DNA of 64,000 nucleotides, from NCBI GenBank assembly GCA_037179385.1, contig CM074190.1, positions 12,544,206-12,608,205 of the forward strand, in the 5' to 3' direction. This DNA is from Holothuria scabra (lineage: Eukaryota > Echinodermata > Holothuroidea > Aspidochirotida > Holothuriidae). A program made the translations under genes and the position numbers. This document shows, piece by piece, positions 35,194 through 48,084 of this stretch; the first letter of the stretch is position 1, and each line of letters begins with the position of its first letter. Below the pieces are notes generated by a model. The model was not told where the DNA came from and did not search any database. It saw only the letters and a list, made by a program, of their open reading frames with translations.

Positions 35194-35473
35194 CATGGGC
35201 GTCCGCAGAAAAAAAGTCGGGGGGGGGGGGCAAAATTCCTAGGGCGGGCAAAACCTCCAAGTCACCATGAATTGACACAAAGCAGGCGAAAATTTCAGCC
35301 CAAAATGTCCCCCAGATCGCCGGAAATGGCATTTCTAAAGCCTATTTTTCGCATAGAAACTTGAAAACACGTTTTGTTCGGGTTTTTGCTTTGATTTTTA
35401 TAGGTTTTTCAAATTTTTGATTTTCCGGGGGGGGGGGCAAGTCCCCCCTTGCCCATACCTGCGGACGCCCATG
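35194..35473. mobile_element. 280-bp hAT-like MITE with 8-bp target duplication
   Basis: Perfect 15-bp inverted ends CATGGGCGTCCGCAG and CTGCGGACGCCCATG, flanked by identical gcctatag at 35,186-35,193 and 35,474-35,481. Poly-G tracts lie just inside both ends. An 8-bp duplication is typical of hAT elements. Confidence 0.85.
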
Positions 35474-35481
35474 GCCTATAG

Positions 35482-36356
35482 TCCAGCATACTGGCATACC
35501 GGTATACGAAATTAAGGGAGCATATCCCAATTAAAAGGTGTATCTATGTGTCCGTTTGTTCACCCTCGGATAGAGTTCCTAAACGGAGCATTTTTTGGTG
35601 TGATATGGAATGGGATAGGGTGTTTTATATTTTATAAAAGGATATCAAATGAAGTACCATTGGTGACAATGGGTTTAACTGAAGCAATTTTGTGGAAATT
35701 ATGGGCCTCAGAAGCTGGCGGGGGCATACCGAGATTTTAGTGAGAAACAAGGCTCGGAATAGGTGGTTCGAACTTTGAGGTGAAATAGCAAAAAAAAAAA
35801 AAAAACGTCACCGTCATGATATGGTAAATTGAAAGTGCCATGAGTGGCCAATGTCAGCTTTAATATGGGGGTAGCTTGACCTTACCGAAAACTTCAACAA
35901 GCTTTTAGAGGCTCGTTTACTTTTTGGATTTAGTGTTTAAATCAAAGGAGGAATTAATGGGGGCATGCTACCTGAAGTCTTCTAGGAAAGTGAGTGATTG
36001 ATAACGAGTATTCAATTTGCACACTTCCAATATGCATCCAATCAGAATGCATGTGTGTCTGGGACGTGGAGACAAAAACCCGAAAACACTACCCGCAATT
36101 CTTCAGGAACACGAATCAGCTTTCTCTGAGTGGGAAAGTAATCAAGCAAGGCATCACTGGATTGTTCTGAGCCCACAAAGCTATTAACCTTGACAGTTGT
36201 CGTCTTGTCAAATATGTTCCTTTCAGGAGTCCATATACCATTTGATTACTTGCAAGTAAAATGCAGCTAGTTGTACAGGCGTGCATAGTGTTCACATTTA
36301 CGTCACTGGTTGGCATTGGTTGGCGTAGAGCATCCGCAAGAACACCGGCGTGTGTA
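35482..36356. other. non-coding sequence, nothing recognised
   Basis: Contains an A-run at 35,790. No gene or repeat boundary was identified. Confidence 0.35.
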
Positions 36357-36611
36357 GAGACGAATCCGGACAGCAAGTGATGGTCTGAGTTCAGTCAGAC
36401 ATAACTGGGGTCCATCACATTTTAATCTTTCGATTTGCTTGCTTACATGTATCATGGATTGTTGTACACTATACTGTATCTTAATTCCTTCAATTTCACT
36501 GAATATGAGGGTTTGAAACTCATGCAGACGATCAAAAAGGCGATTCAAGGCTGAATACCTCACTAATGGCTGTGCACAGTCACAAAAACAAGCGTTAATC
36601 GGATTCGTCTT
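36357..36611 (+). mobile_element. TAGACGAATCCG MITE, third copy
   Basis: Ends agacgaatccg and cggattcgtct; the interior closely matches 19,853-20,112 and 38,571-38,830 (ggggtccat, catggattgttgtacacta, actaatggctg). The TA flanks have decayed. Confidence 0.7.
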
Positions 36612-37680
36612 TACAGTGGGAATGACACGGTCAAAGTAAGTTTCTCGGTAAATGTTCTTTAGGTACACCTTGACATAAAGTGAACTTCCGTACCGTAAAT
36701 TATGTCCATAAATACCGAAATACGACGTGGTGAATTCCCAATTACTGCAGGCCAGGCTCAGCCCATTTGAAATCTGAAAGCGAAAAAACGTATGTGAGCA
36801 CGTCTCAAGATGGTGACGTCATGGAGGCACGGTCACTGGACACGGTTAGTAACACTGTAGCAGGGAGCTCGCGATCTTCGAATCATGTGCCTGCGTGTGT
36901 TAGCGAGTACATAATTGCAAACACCGGGTGCTACGATAGCAGTGAGCATGGTCACTGACTACGGTACATTTGTGCATTGCGCGGTGACAGTTTAGTATTC
37001 GCAATATAAAAGCACCTTCACCAAACAGCTCCTACCCTAAAGACGCGCTTGTTGTGGATTGTCCATACAGGTTAATAGTTGTTCTGTATAGCGCCCGAAC
37101 CGCGTCTTTGTTACACAAAAACAGAACTGTTTTTACACGCGCGCATATGAACGCGAACTTATATTGTCCAATGATTTGCTCCGAACCCTCACCATGGCCC
37201 GCGCCTTTCGCTATGAATGTTGGACGAGTATTGTGATAGATAGATAATGTTCCATAGCCCCGCCTAGTTCTGGAGAACTGTATGGGCAATGTAATCGTCT
37301 TCATGAATTTGCTAAGATAGCTTTACCTAGCGTTACATTAGTTCCACATCTAGATGCGCGTTGTTAAATAGGGCGGGGTTTGTGCCGCCAATTGCGTCAT
37401 GAAAGTCAGGTGACCTGTTGCGGCATTTTTCGAAATTGGATTTTGAATGTTTTCCTTCAAATATCATTTCTGCCGAATTGTACCAGTTTTTAAGGGGATG
37501 TGAGATACTGTATCATCTTGCAATACACAAAAGTTTTTGTGGCCTTGTCATGCCCAAAACGCTTGAACGATTGCACGTAGACAATGAGAATCTACCTTTC
37601 GTTGTGACGACACAGAGTAAGCGCGCCCAGTTGCCAACTCGTTTGACGCGCAGTCATGACGGCATTTATTTGTAAACACT
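36612..37680. other. non-coding sequence, nothing recognised
   Basis: Moderately CpG-rich for the window, with short open frames that resemble no known protein. Confidence 0.35.
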
Positions 37681-37911
37681 AGGTGCGTTGAATTTAGTGG
37701 CTCGAGCCGGTTCAACTGGCTCGGCCAACGAAAGATCTTTCTCAAAAGTGATCTTAACGTCATCAAAACCTCACAACTTGAGCCGGCCAAAACGACCAGC
37801 CCTCCGAGGTGGTCTAGTTGAGCCGCTAACGTTGTTTACGTCATATTTCGTCCAGTCAAGAAACTTGTTGAGCCAGTTGAGCCGGCTCGAGCCGCTTAAT
37901 CGAATGCACCT
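37681..37911. mobile_element. 231-bp palindromic MITE
   Basis: About 45-bp imperfect inverted ends starting aggtgcgttgaatttagtgg; the right end inverts to aggtgcattcgattaagcgg. Both arms share ggctcgagccgg and caactggctc. Flanks read ACT on both sides, or TA if the first base pair is excluded, so Harbinger-like and ISL2EU-like origins are both possible. Confidence 0.75.
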
Positions 37912-38570
37912 ACTGAATGAGCCTATATGCCCACACTTGCCCTTGTGCAAATTAACGGAAAATGGTTGACTTTGCAGCCTCACAGGATGCTTTAATTTAG
38001 AATTCCGCATTCTAATAAACACCAAAAGCTGGCCTTTGAGTATTAGGCTTAAGGAAGAGTGCCATGGCTAGTCGATGTGCTAGAAGTGGTTTTGTGTGAT
38101 GGTTCTAACAATGCAGCACTTAGAGTTTGTCACTTTTTACATGTTTTCGGAATGAGGGCTATACCAGTACATCCTTCACAGCTTGTGGAGGTTCAGCTGA
38201 ACTTAAAATATTTTGTCAATTTGCATTATTTGCCTTTCGTCCGGTCTTATACAACACTAAACTCATCAACCAAAAACGGATGTAACATCTTAGCATTGAA
38301 TTAATTGTCAAACTAATTTTCACCTTTAATATTCGGACAACTTGAGCTTTTTGGATGTTAATTTTGTAGGTACATTGGCTGTTTTGGTTGGTACATCCGT
38401 CCAGGGTAGACTGGAAAAAATATTCCTATAACGCATACCGGTACTAAATAACGGTCAACGGATACAACAAAGAAAAAATACAAAAAATAAAACTGCTCAC
38501 TGTGGGCTTTCATCAACAGTAACATCATTTTAATTAAAGGTTAAGGCCAGTTTAGATGATGCTAGTTGTA

Positions 38571-38830
38571 TATGCAAGAATCAGGACAGCAAGTGATGGT
38601 CCGATTGATTGTCGGCCATAACTGGGGTCCATTACCTTAAAATCTTTCGATTTCCTTGCTTACCTCTATCATGGATGGTTGTACACTAATTTGTATCTTG
38701 AATTCTCCAAGTTCACTAAATAGAAGGGTTTGAAATTCATGTGGACAATAAATAAAGACGGTTTTAGGCCGATGGGCTCCACTAATGGGGGCCTACAGTC
38801 ACTAAAAACAAGTGCTAATCGGATTCCGTT
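38571..38830 (+). mobile_element. TAGACGAATCCG MITE, fourth copy
   Basis: The interior matches the copies at 19,853 and 36,357. The terminal repeats are diverged (left tatgcaagaatcaggacag; right atcggattccgt). Confidence 0.65.
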
Positions 38831-40286
38831 CGGAGTTCTTTAGAAAACAATAACTTTTGGATAGCTACTGAGGCAGTACGGAAACTTGTCCTCCTCGTTA
38901 GTTGGGATCCTTTAAGTACCTTGTCGAGTCAGTTTAGCAGGTTTCACCATGTCAGATAAAATACCAAATTTCCAAACGTCGGCTCTCTTCTGTGACTGCA
39001 AAAGTCACAACCAACGCAATCGAAGTTGTACCGCCCGTATAAACAGTTTGAGAACAAATGCTTTATTGAAATATAGCTAAAGCTAGAAGAGGGAGCTAAA
39101 AGAGGATTTCTTCAGAATACTAAATCCTGGTGAATTTTCGTTCTACACAACGCAAAGCTTTCATGAATCCGAGACTTAACTTTACTTATACTCATAGCGT
39201 GCAGTTAGTTAGTTATTAGTTAGTTAGTTAGTTAGAGTTTTACGGTCCAGTTTCCAGCCTAGAGCGTGCATAAATTTATTAAGTCATGGAGAAATTCTTT
39301 CAAAGCGAAAATACCATGAAAAAGGCCTACCTGAATTCAAGTTGTAATCCATACATTGTGTTCCCATCCCTCTGACCTTCGGTGAATTTCACCTGGAAGG
39401 TACCTTCTCACCAGAAAAGCCAGGCACGGGATCCAAGGGGGCTTTTACGGCCTCAGCCCTCCATTTTTCGTCACATCAACAATAAAGCATATGGGAAATT
39501 AGCGTTGCAACTCCCTCACACCCCTGGTTTTCTCTTAAGTTAGCCCCCCCACCCTTTTTGCAATGTCTGAATTCGCATCTGAAAGCGAAATTTTGCGCGC
39601 CTCCGGGCGCACATAAGCACCTACTGCCAGCGTAGGTATAAGCTTCGTTTATACCACTGTTACGCTACTGTTGTTTTTCTTCACAAATTTACATATTCTT
39701 TTCTTAATTAACTTCTGTGTGTGTGCATTCAACCGTTTTGCAAGTTATAATAGACAAAATTATAAATGTATGATAATATTAGCATTTACAAAATGTTATG
39801 AAATTTATTTGAAAGAAGAAAGTGTCAAGTTAAAAATGTTCTTTCCTAAGCCATTCTATCCCCTTTTAGTTTTACTTTATAAATCATAACATTTTATATA
39901 ATAAAATGTATTTGTAGCAAAAATGAAACAAAGGAAACATTATTACTAATTTTGCAGCCATACGTTTCCAAAACAATATAGATCATCAAAAATTGTGAAT
40001 ATTTTTTAACGAAATTCGACAAAGGTCAATCTCCAATGATTTGAAGACATTTCTTATGAATTTACATTCTTTCTTTCCTGATCTGTGATTCCATGTTACT
40101 CAACAAATATTAGAGCTTCCGGAGAATCAAAACAGTAACTTCTGTATTGAAACTGATGAATGACCATCCATATCTATCGGAAATGGTGTCCTTGTTTCTT
40201 TTTTTTTTTTTTGTCAATTTCGTTGTTGGAATTGACTGATAAGAATATATGGGTGAAAAGTTTCATCGGTTTTTGTACAACTGTAT
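38831..40286. other. unannotated region with SINE tail
   Basis: A (TTAG)n tract and SINE 3' end fragment lie at 39,205-39,262 (agttttacggtccagtttcc). The rest shows no gene. Confidence 0.4.
39205..39262 (-). repeat. SINE 3' end with (CTAA)n tail
   Basis: On the minus strand, ggaaactggaccgtaaaact is followed by an expanded CTAA-type tail of about ten units, as in the SINE at 33,240. Confidence 0.6.
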
Positions 40287-41664
40287 AAGAAGATCGGGGG
40301 TATTCTGATCACAATCTTGGTCGACAATGCACAAATCTACAGTCGTTTTGCGATGGCTACCATACAGCTATAGGGTGATTATATAGGCAAGCAATACAAA
40401 TAGCTTAGACTCTGTAACATAAAAATTTCTCGCACTGCTATAGTAGGCCTATACCAAAGGATAAATGACAGGGTATAGCGACACGCAACAGCGACCAACT
40501 TGTCTCTTTACTTCGTCCAATGTTTTCACAATATTTTACATGAGCTGTTCGAAATGGAATTACCCTCATCTTTTGACAAACAAGACCGTCTGAACCCCAA
40601 AGAATCCATGATTGGCCTGATTTAAGTTCACAGAAAGCATTGTGTCTTCAAATGAAAACGATAGCAAATACGACTTTAGCCTAACTTCCGTTCACCTCTG
40701 TCTACAAGCTTACAGACTTTAAAGCGCATCCAATGCAAAACTGAAGGAGAGAAATTTATATTGTCATACACGTCACTTCCTGAAGTCAAACAACTTTCAT
40801 TTTTACGAAAGTGATTGCATCATAAGGATATTTACTTTGCCAACACGTCTTCCCAATTTTAACCAATCTATGAAGAAATAACGGAACGTCAAAGTTCAAA
40901 CCCAGGCCCGTCTTGCTCTTCCAAGGGTCTGAACCACTAGCGTAGCCAGCGGGGGGGGGGCAAGGGGTAGAGTGCCCCTCCCCACAAAAATTTTGGGGAC
41001 GCGATGGGCGATGTTGAAAAATGAAGGAGGGCCCCCAAAAAATAAATAAATAAAAAAAAGATAAACGGCAAGAGGAGGGAGGGAATCGGGGGTATTTTTT
41101 ACAGTTTTTCGGGGGGGGGGGGCTCTTAGTCGTAACGTTAAAATATGCAGTCCCCGACGACGACTAGTCTCCCCGATGGTTTTTGCTCTCAAGGGACAAT
41201 TTCCCTAACAAGAACCCCATATTTTCGGCGCGCTACGCGCGCTGTAGGACTGACTCCAGTTTTTCCAATACTTCCATTCCACATATCTAGGGAGTGTAAG
41301 TCCTGTCGACCTTACCAAGTAACGGGTAGGCACAGTACACAGGTAATGTAGAGGTCGCAAATTTCATCCCATATCACAAAGACTAGTTGCTGTACTCTTG
41401 TGTGTGTCATGCGATAGGTCAGTAGGTGAGCGACTCACGGAGCATAGTTTGGCTATTTTATCGGGTATTCCGGGTGGTTTCTACACAATGTATGTTATCC
41501 CCGATACGGTCTACAACCCCTATAGTTTCTATTTTATTCTTTTTATTCTTAATGATTACATAGGCTATGTTATTTCTGTAAGCCCACCAAAAATTTTCGC
41601 GTGCTTCGCGCGCTTTGCAATTTCACGATTCAGACTCAAAACAACCCCATCAGTGCGCAACTCG
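40287..41664. repeat. 1.38-kb tandem duplication, copy 1
   Basis: Starts aagaagatcgggggtattct and ends cagtgcgcaactcg. It is repeated at once by copy 2 at 41,665. Differences seen are confined to homopolymer lengths (poly-G near 40,950, C and A runs just after). It contains an element end, ctagcgtagccagcgggg, at about 40,938, and GC-rich words such as cgcgctacgcgcgctg. Open frames inside resemble no known protein. Confidence 0.95.
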
Positions 41665-43049
41665 AAGAAGATCGGGGGTATTCTGATCACAATCTTGGTC
41701 GACAATGCACAAATCTACAGTCGTTTTGCGATGGCTACCATACAGCTATAGGGTGATTATATAGGCAAGCAATACAAATAGCTTAGACTCTGTAACATAA
41801 AAATTTCTCGCACTGCTATAGTAGGCCTATACCAAAGGATAAATGACAGGGTATAGCGACACGCAACAGCGACCAACTTGTCTCTTTACTTCGTCCAATG
41901 TTTTCACAATATTTTACATGAGCTGTTCGAAATGGAATTACCCTCATCTTTTGACAAACAAGACCGTCTGAACCCCAAAGAATCCATGATTGGCCTGATT
42001 TAAGTTCACAGAAAGCATTGTGTCTTCAAATGAAAACGATAGCAAATACGACTTTAGCCTAACTTCCGTTCACCTCTGTCTACAAGCTTACAGACTTTAA
42101 AGCGCATCCAATGCAAAACTGAAGGAGAGAAATTTATATTGTCATACACGTCACTTCCTGAAGTCAAACAACTTTCATTTTTACGAAAGTGATTGCATCA
42201 TAAGGATATTTACTTTGCCAACACGTCTTCCCAATTTTAACCAATCTATGAAGAAATAACGGAACGTCAAAGTTCAAACCCAGGCCCGTCTTGCTCTTCC
42301 AAGGGTCTGAACCACTAGCGTAGCCAGCGGGGGGGGGGGGGGCAAGGGGTAGAGTGCCCCTCCCCCCACAAAAATTTTGGGGACGCGATGGGCGATGTTG
42401 AAAAAATGAAGGAGGGCCCCCAAAAAATAAATAAATAAAAAAAAGATAAACGGCAAGAGGAGGGAGGGAATCGGGGGTATTTTTTACAGTTTTTCGGGGG
42501 GGGGGGGCTCTTAGTCGTAACGTTAAAATATGCAGTCCCCGACGACGACTAGTCTCCCCGATGGTTTTTGCTCTCAAGGGACAATTTCCCTAACAAGAAC
42601 CCCATATTTTCGGCGCGCTACGCGCGCTGTAGGACTGACTCCAGTTTTTCCAATACTTCCATTCCACATATCTAGGGAGTGTAAGTCCTGTCGACCTTAC
42701 CAAGTAACGGGTAGGCACAGTACACAGGTAATGTAGAGGTCGCAAATTTCATCCCATATCACAAAGACTAGTTGCTGTACTCTTGTGTGTGTCATGCGAT
42801 AGGTCAGTAGGTGAGCGACTCACGGAGCATAGTTTGGCTATTTTATCGGGTATTCCGGGTGGTTTCTACACAATGTATGTTATCCCCGATACGGTCTACA
42901 ACCCCTATAGTTTCTATTTTATTCTTTTTATTCTTAATGATTACATAGGCTATGTTATTTCTGTAAGCCCACCAAAAATTTTCGCGTGCTTCGCGCGCTT
43001 TGCAATTTCACGATTCAGACTCAAAACAACCCCATCAGTGCGCAACTCG
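41665..43049. repeat. 1.38-kb tandem duplication, copy 2
   Basis: Head-to-tail copy of 40,287-41,664, 7 bp longer because of longer G, C and A runs. The sequence diverges at 43,050 (ggcttttaaa instead of aagaagatc). Confidence 0.95.
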
Positions 43050-46020
43050 GCTTTTAAAATATTAATTGATATTGTGCAAAATGTGTCCCAGGCTGCAATG
43101 ACATGGGAAAGTAAGGCTCCTTCATATTCCCTTCTCACCACCCCCTCGACATAGGGGCTGTCGGAACTTGTGGTCGCTGGCATGGCCCGCCCCCTGTCGG
43201 GAATAATCTGTCGCCTTCCCATGGTCAGTTAACTTATTTTGGCTTTCAGAAGAGTTATTTCTGCGATAAAACCCCAAATGTTCGTTACGCTTTGTACACT
43301 CTTCCTCAGTCCCGTTACCTAGAGCTAATAAAGTAAAAACCCTTCCCATCTTTTCAAGTAAATTGATAAGTAGAATAAATGGATTAATGTACATGTCGGG
43401 AATTTCATCTCATTTCGCTTAACTTAGGTAATAATCTCTTGTGTCAGTAGTGCGGTACGGACTCGAAGAAGGAAGAACAATATAAGTTGTGTCCGATAGG
43501 GCCCAAATGCCGGGACAATTGACCTATATAAGCTTTAAGCAAATACAGATTCTTTTTGGCTAACCCCAAAAATTTTCGCCCGCTTTTCCACGGTTAAATC
43601 ACTGCGGAAATATCTTCCTCCAGCATATACAAATTTTATGTCGTATATGACTCGCAATGACAGGTATAGCAGTATAATGCACAAGTTTTCTCCAAATCTC
43701 CCTCACCAACACATCGATGGTATCCTGGCTGTCGGGGCTTGGGATCGCTACCCACCCTACCCCTCCCCCGTTCGGGGAGTGGCCCTTCGTCGGGCAAATC
43801 CTGGCGCCAAGCCTGAAGGGAAAACACATTTTTCCAGTTATGATTTGTATATGTGTAATGAAGTAATGAACTAAATATGGAAGCTGAATTTTTTGCAGAG
43901 CGGCAACTATTTTGATGGGGCGGCCAGTTTAGGAGGGCGTGTCGTCCCTCTAAACTTCCTGTGAAGAACACTGGAATCTAGTATAAAAAGAACAAAATAT
44001 AGCACCATATTGCATCTAAGCTCTTCGAGACAGAAAAAAATTCCAAAAAGGGAGGGGGACACCCAGGGAGATAGGTCCGTAGCCAGGGGGTTCGCACTTA
44101 CTCCCGCCCAGACCTAATTTTTTTAATTTTTTTTTTATTTAAATGGAGTTTTGGCGTTTTTCAGGGCAAAATGTCAATTCCGCCGGTTTAGCAAATGTGA
44201 GCCTTATGAGTAGCTGTTTTGTTTTAGTGCAACACAATTCCCTAGGGCCCCATTGACCCATTAACTCTCGAGGGAATAAGGAAAACATTGATACAAGATT
44301 GAAAATGTCCACAAATTCCAGCTTAGGTGTTCACCAGATGGTTCAATTTTGAAGTAAAATTGCAAAATTTCCTTGGGGTTGGAGGGGGAGAACCACGCCC
44401 TCTCCCCGTTCGGTCACTCGGCTCCTCACTTGGGCGCTTCTCTCCCTCAAGAGAATGCCGCACCCCAGTGGCGGCGATGAAAAATGGAAAAGTGGGGGCT
44501 AAAGGTATGTTCAGCCCCTCAATATTTGACAAGTGCTCCAATTACGAAGCGGAGAAAAAATCGAAGTCGGGCTAAACATATTCTTGCTTAGAACACTAGG
44601 GAAGTGCCGTTTCCGGTCATCTGAGGGTTTGTAAAGCCAAACATTTCCTAGTACGCTCCCCGCCAATCGATGGTAGAGCTCCACCTAGAAACATGTCTTA
44701 ACATTTTTCATAAACTGATTTTTTTTTTTGCATTAACTGAGAAATTTCAGAAATGAGATCCATATTTCCAGGCTGGGAACATGCAGCATAAAACATTCGG
44801 GAAGTGCCGTTTCCTGCCATCTGAGGGGTTTCTAAAACCAAAAATTTTATTGTACGCTCCGCGCCAACCGATCGCGGCGCTCCGCTTTGATAGTCCTGTC
44901 CGTCAAGATTGGGGACGATGAGTCGACTTTGCCCCCCCCCCCCACAAGAAAATTCTGGCTACGCACTGGGCTGAACTACTTGTGGGCGCACCCGTGTTGA
45001 TAGGAGTAATGCTCATATTGCTCTAAAAAGTGCTCCTAGGGCAGTAGGACGCACTATGCGCAATCGATAAACTGTACAGACGGTGGTGCCCGAATCTCTG
45101 GTATTTTGCAACAACATGACGTCAAGACCCGCTGATTCTTTCCCTGACTAGACTAGGTACCTATCTAACGGAACCAAAACAAGCTTGCTTTTCTTGTGTA
45201 TGCAATATTGAAGTCATAAGATATAAAAAAACAGATTCGTTGAAGAGAAGTAAGTAAAGAAAATTGTGATATTTAGCTGTCGCTTCAAAATAAGTTTGGG
45301 AGACTGCTCTTGAAGATTTGAGAAACAAGTTGAAACGTCAACCTTTTATGGAGTCGGCGGGTTTCAACACCGTCCGGCAATATATGTAGACTAAATTTCT
45401 TCTATTACTTATGTTGAAGTGCATTTTTGTGGGATTTGAGGTAGTGAACGCGGTCACGAGTTAGGGCCTTACATGCATGTTCCATTTTACTTAAATAAAA
45501 GTTTTGAACTGTCTTCAAAAGTTCTAAATTTGTTTATATTTTCTTGAGAAATGACCCAAAATTCGTCCTTTCCGAGATATTAAACTATTGATGGGTTCAA
45601 TGGAACCCCCTTCAGTCGGGAGCTTGTTCCTACCCTGTTGGACAAATCCTTGCGCCTACAACTAAAGGAACCAAATTACTGTAACGAGACGGTCGAGTTT
45701 TACCACAAGCATGGAGCGCGCGTTATACCAAGTGGGTATATGGACCCGCATTAAGGTTACAGGCGGAGTCCAGTGGCAGAGCCCCGTGAGGCCACTGGCG
45801 TACGCAGGTCCATTGGGCCACCCCCCCCCCCCTTGTCACGGATGCCAATTTTTAAGATCCTAAAATACGTACTGTAGTAACAGAGTTTACTGGAAAAGGT
45901 AGCACATGTGGCTGGCTTTAGATCGCATGTAGGGACACCCAATTTCTCGAAAACTTTTAAAGGGGAAGGGTTGTCTCTCCAAGCTACCTCTTTGATGTCA
46001 ATTTTATTTTTATTTCCTAA
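43050..46020. other. repeat-rich region without genes
   Basis: Contains two direct units of about 200 bp starting gggaagtgccgtttcc near 44,601 and 44,800, a related block near 48,210, and element-end words (ccgtagccaggggg at 44,081; ctggctacgcactg at about 44,955; cactggcgtacgcagg at 45,792). No pairs with convincing target duplication were found. Confidence 0.45.
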
Positions 46021-46030
46021 AATTTTTTTG

Positions 46031-46540
46031 TACTGTTTGCTTACGTACATGTACTGATTTCATACGATCATGTACTGATTTCTTACGATCATGTACTGAC
46101 ATTTAGTACATGATCGTATGAAATCAGTACATGTACGTAAGCAAACAGTACATGAACGTATGAAATGAGTACATGATCGTAAGCAGTTAGTACATGAACG
46201 TGTACTTTTACTACATCACATATCGGTGAGCCTTTTGGCGGACTTCTGGTACGCCGAAAGGCTCACTCTGTATGGCGTGCGGAAGATACAATAATAACAT
46301 GATGATCTTACGTTTTTACATGTACAACGTTTGTTTTTAGATGTACAACGTATGATTTTACATGTACATCGTAACATTTTAGTACATGATGGTGTAAATT
46401 TACATCATGATCGTATGAAGTTAGTACATCATCGTATATTTTTGGTACATGAACGTGTAATTTTAATACATGAACGTGTAATTTTAGTACATGAACGTGT
46501 ATTTTTAGTACATGAACGTGTATTTTTAGAACATCATCAT
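46031..46540. repeat. 21-bp phased array with 46-bp perfect inverted repeat
   Basis: Units built on a TACATGNNCGT core recur every 21 bp. The left part, 46,031-46,076, is the exact reverse complement of 46,105-46,150 (46 of 46 bp, 28-nt loop). Units then continue in one direction to about 46,210, are interrupted by a GTGAGCCTTTTGGCG hairpin (46,226-46,266), and resume for about 12 units from 46,297 to 46,540. Since 21 is a multiple of 3, spurious open frames with 7-residue repeats occur on both strands. Confidence 0.9.
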
Positions 46541-46545
46541 ATTTG

Positions 46546-46580
46546 GTGAGCCTTTTGGTGAGCCTTTTGGCGTGCCATAA
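46546..46580. repeat. GTGAGCCTTTTGG direct repeat bordering the array
   Basis: ggtgagccttttgg occurs twice here, and the hairpin inside the array at 46,226 uses the same word. It may mark an element border. Confidence 0.5.
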
Positions 46581-46705
46581 TAAACCAGTCTGGTAAACTT
46601 TTCCGAGCTCTGGAAATGACAAAATCGGACATTTACCATATGTGACACCACATCATCAAGAGACTTCCATGAGAGCTTTTGACTTTGAAATGTTTTGTTC
46701 AAAAA

Positions 46706-48076
46706 CAGTGGCGTGCCTAGGATATTTTCCGGAAGGGGGGGGGGGGGGCAAAGCTCAAAAATTTCCCCAAAATTTTCAGTTTCAGTATATTTTTAGTTTC
46801 AGTATATTTTCAAGGTCAAGGTGCATATATTACATACAAAATACGTAAATTTATGATAACAAAAAGACTATCACGACGCCATGTAATGTAACCTAAGTTA
46901 ATACATGGCCTACAAGATCCTGAAGCTGCCTACTATATACATAGGATTAAGACAATGTCATCATTGGCCCGTTTTCATCCCTATCCCTAGTGATTAATTA
47001 GATTAATTTTCCGAACAGATTAAATAGATTCATTTTTCGCACCAGTCCTTTAAAAAAAGGTAAACTTCGTACGTTTTTCGAGGTTTGCAGGGTTATTATG
47101 TCTAGACAACGGTAACCTATTGTTTTAGCTCAATCCATGGTTAAATACAGAATAAAATCAGTCTATAACCCTGCCCGTTATTAGCTTGTAGGATGAGAGG
47201 CCATTTAATGCTTTAACTTAACCCAGGGCGCTGTCAACTTTAGTGACGGGTGAGAGTGATACGTGGAGCGCGACCATCGGTTAGCGCGGAGCGTCCCGCC
47301 ATGGAAAATTTCGCTAAAAATACCCCTAGATTGCAGGAAATGACACTCCCTGTGCCTCATTACGGTACTTCATGCTTAGAATGCCATATTTTTCTTGTCC
47401 TGAAAACTTTTAAGGAGGCAATTTGTTCACAATCTATACATTAAAAAGGAAAAATTGGAAACTCTAAGGCCTATTGGCAGATTGGTATGTATTGCTGACA
47501 GCCTTAAATCGAATACAAATATAATGGTTGTGGAACGAAAACAAACGGAAATTGTGATAATTAAATGAGGGAATATTTCGTTCACGAGGCTTTGATTAGG
47601 TTACTGTTTATTAGCAACGTATTATCCAATTGTGCACCAAGTTGATGAACATAACATTAGCTCAACAATACGTAGAGAACTAGGCCTATAGCTCGATGAT
47701 GGTAGCCTATGCTCCGGTCTCATATAACCTGTCAGTGTTGCGCAGTATGCGCTGAACTGATCAAAATACCAGAGAACATTCACGCTGCTGCAGAGAGGGC
47801 ATTTCTGCGTCAAGCGCGCTTCACGCTGCAGTGACACAGATGAGATCTGGGAAAATACGTTGCATGAAAATTCGAGTTATGCATGAAAAATGTTTCACGA
47901 TTTAATTATAGTGAGAAAACTTTAAAGAAATAGGAAAAGGAAGTATTATTTCGTCAACTTGAAACGTCCCCAAATTCCACAAATTTCCCCAAAATATTTT
48001 CGGGGAGGGGGGGAGGAACCTATTTCCGGGGGGCAACCTTCCCCCTGCCCCCGCCCCCCCATTGGCTACGCCACTG
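46706..48076. mobile_element. 1.37-kb hAT-like element, no transposase seen
   Basis: Ends CAGTGGCGTGCC and GGCTACGCCACTG, with G-rich tracts inside both ends. Flanks ttcaaaaa (46,698-46,705) and tccaaaaa (48,077-48,084) match at 7 of 8 bp. A related sequence without the insert lies at 48,604-48,640 (aatgttttgtct, then gacaacaaag). The interior has no recognisable transposase frame. Confidence 0.7.
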
Positions 48077-48084
48077 TCCAAAAA

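Noticed and set aside
40896..43154. Repeated open frames in both copies of the tandem duplication
   Set aside because: No known domain; composition follows poly-G and GC-rich repeat words, and they are interrupted by homopolymer changes.
44072..44965. Pair of CAGTGGCGTAGC-like ends as one transposon
   Set aside because: The ends match poorly and no target duplication was found.
46308..46622. Histidine/valine-rich 7-residue repeat protein
   Set aside because: It arises from the 21-bp DNA repeat; the same array is open on the opposite strand.
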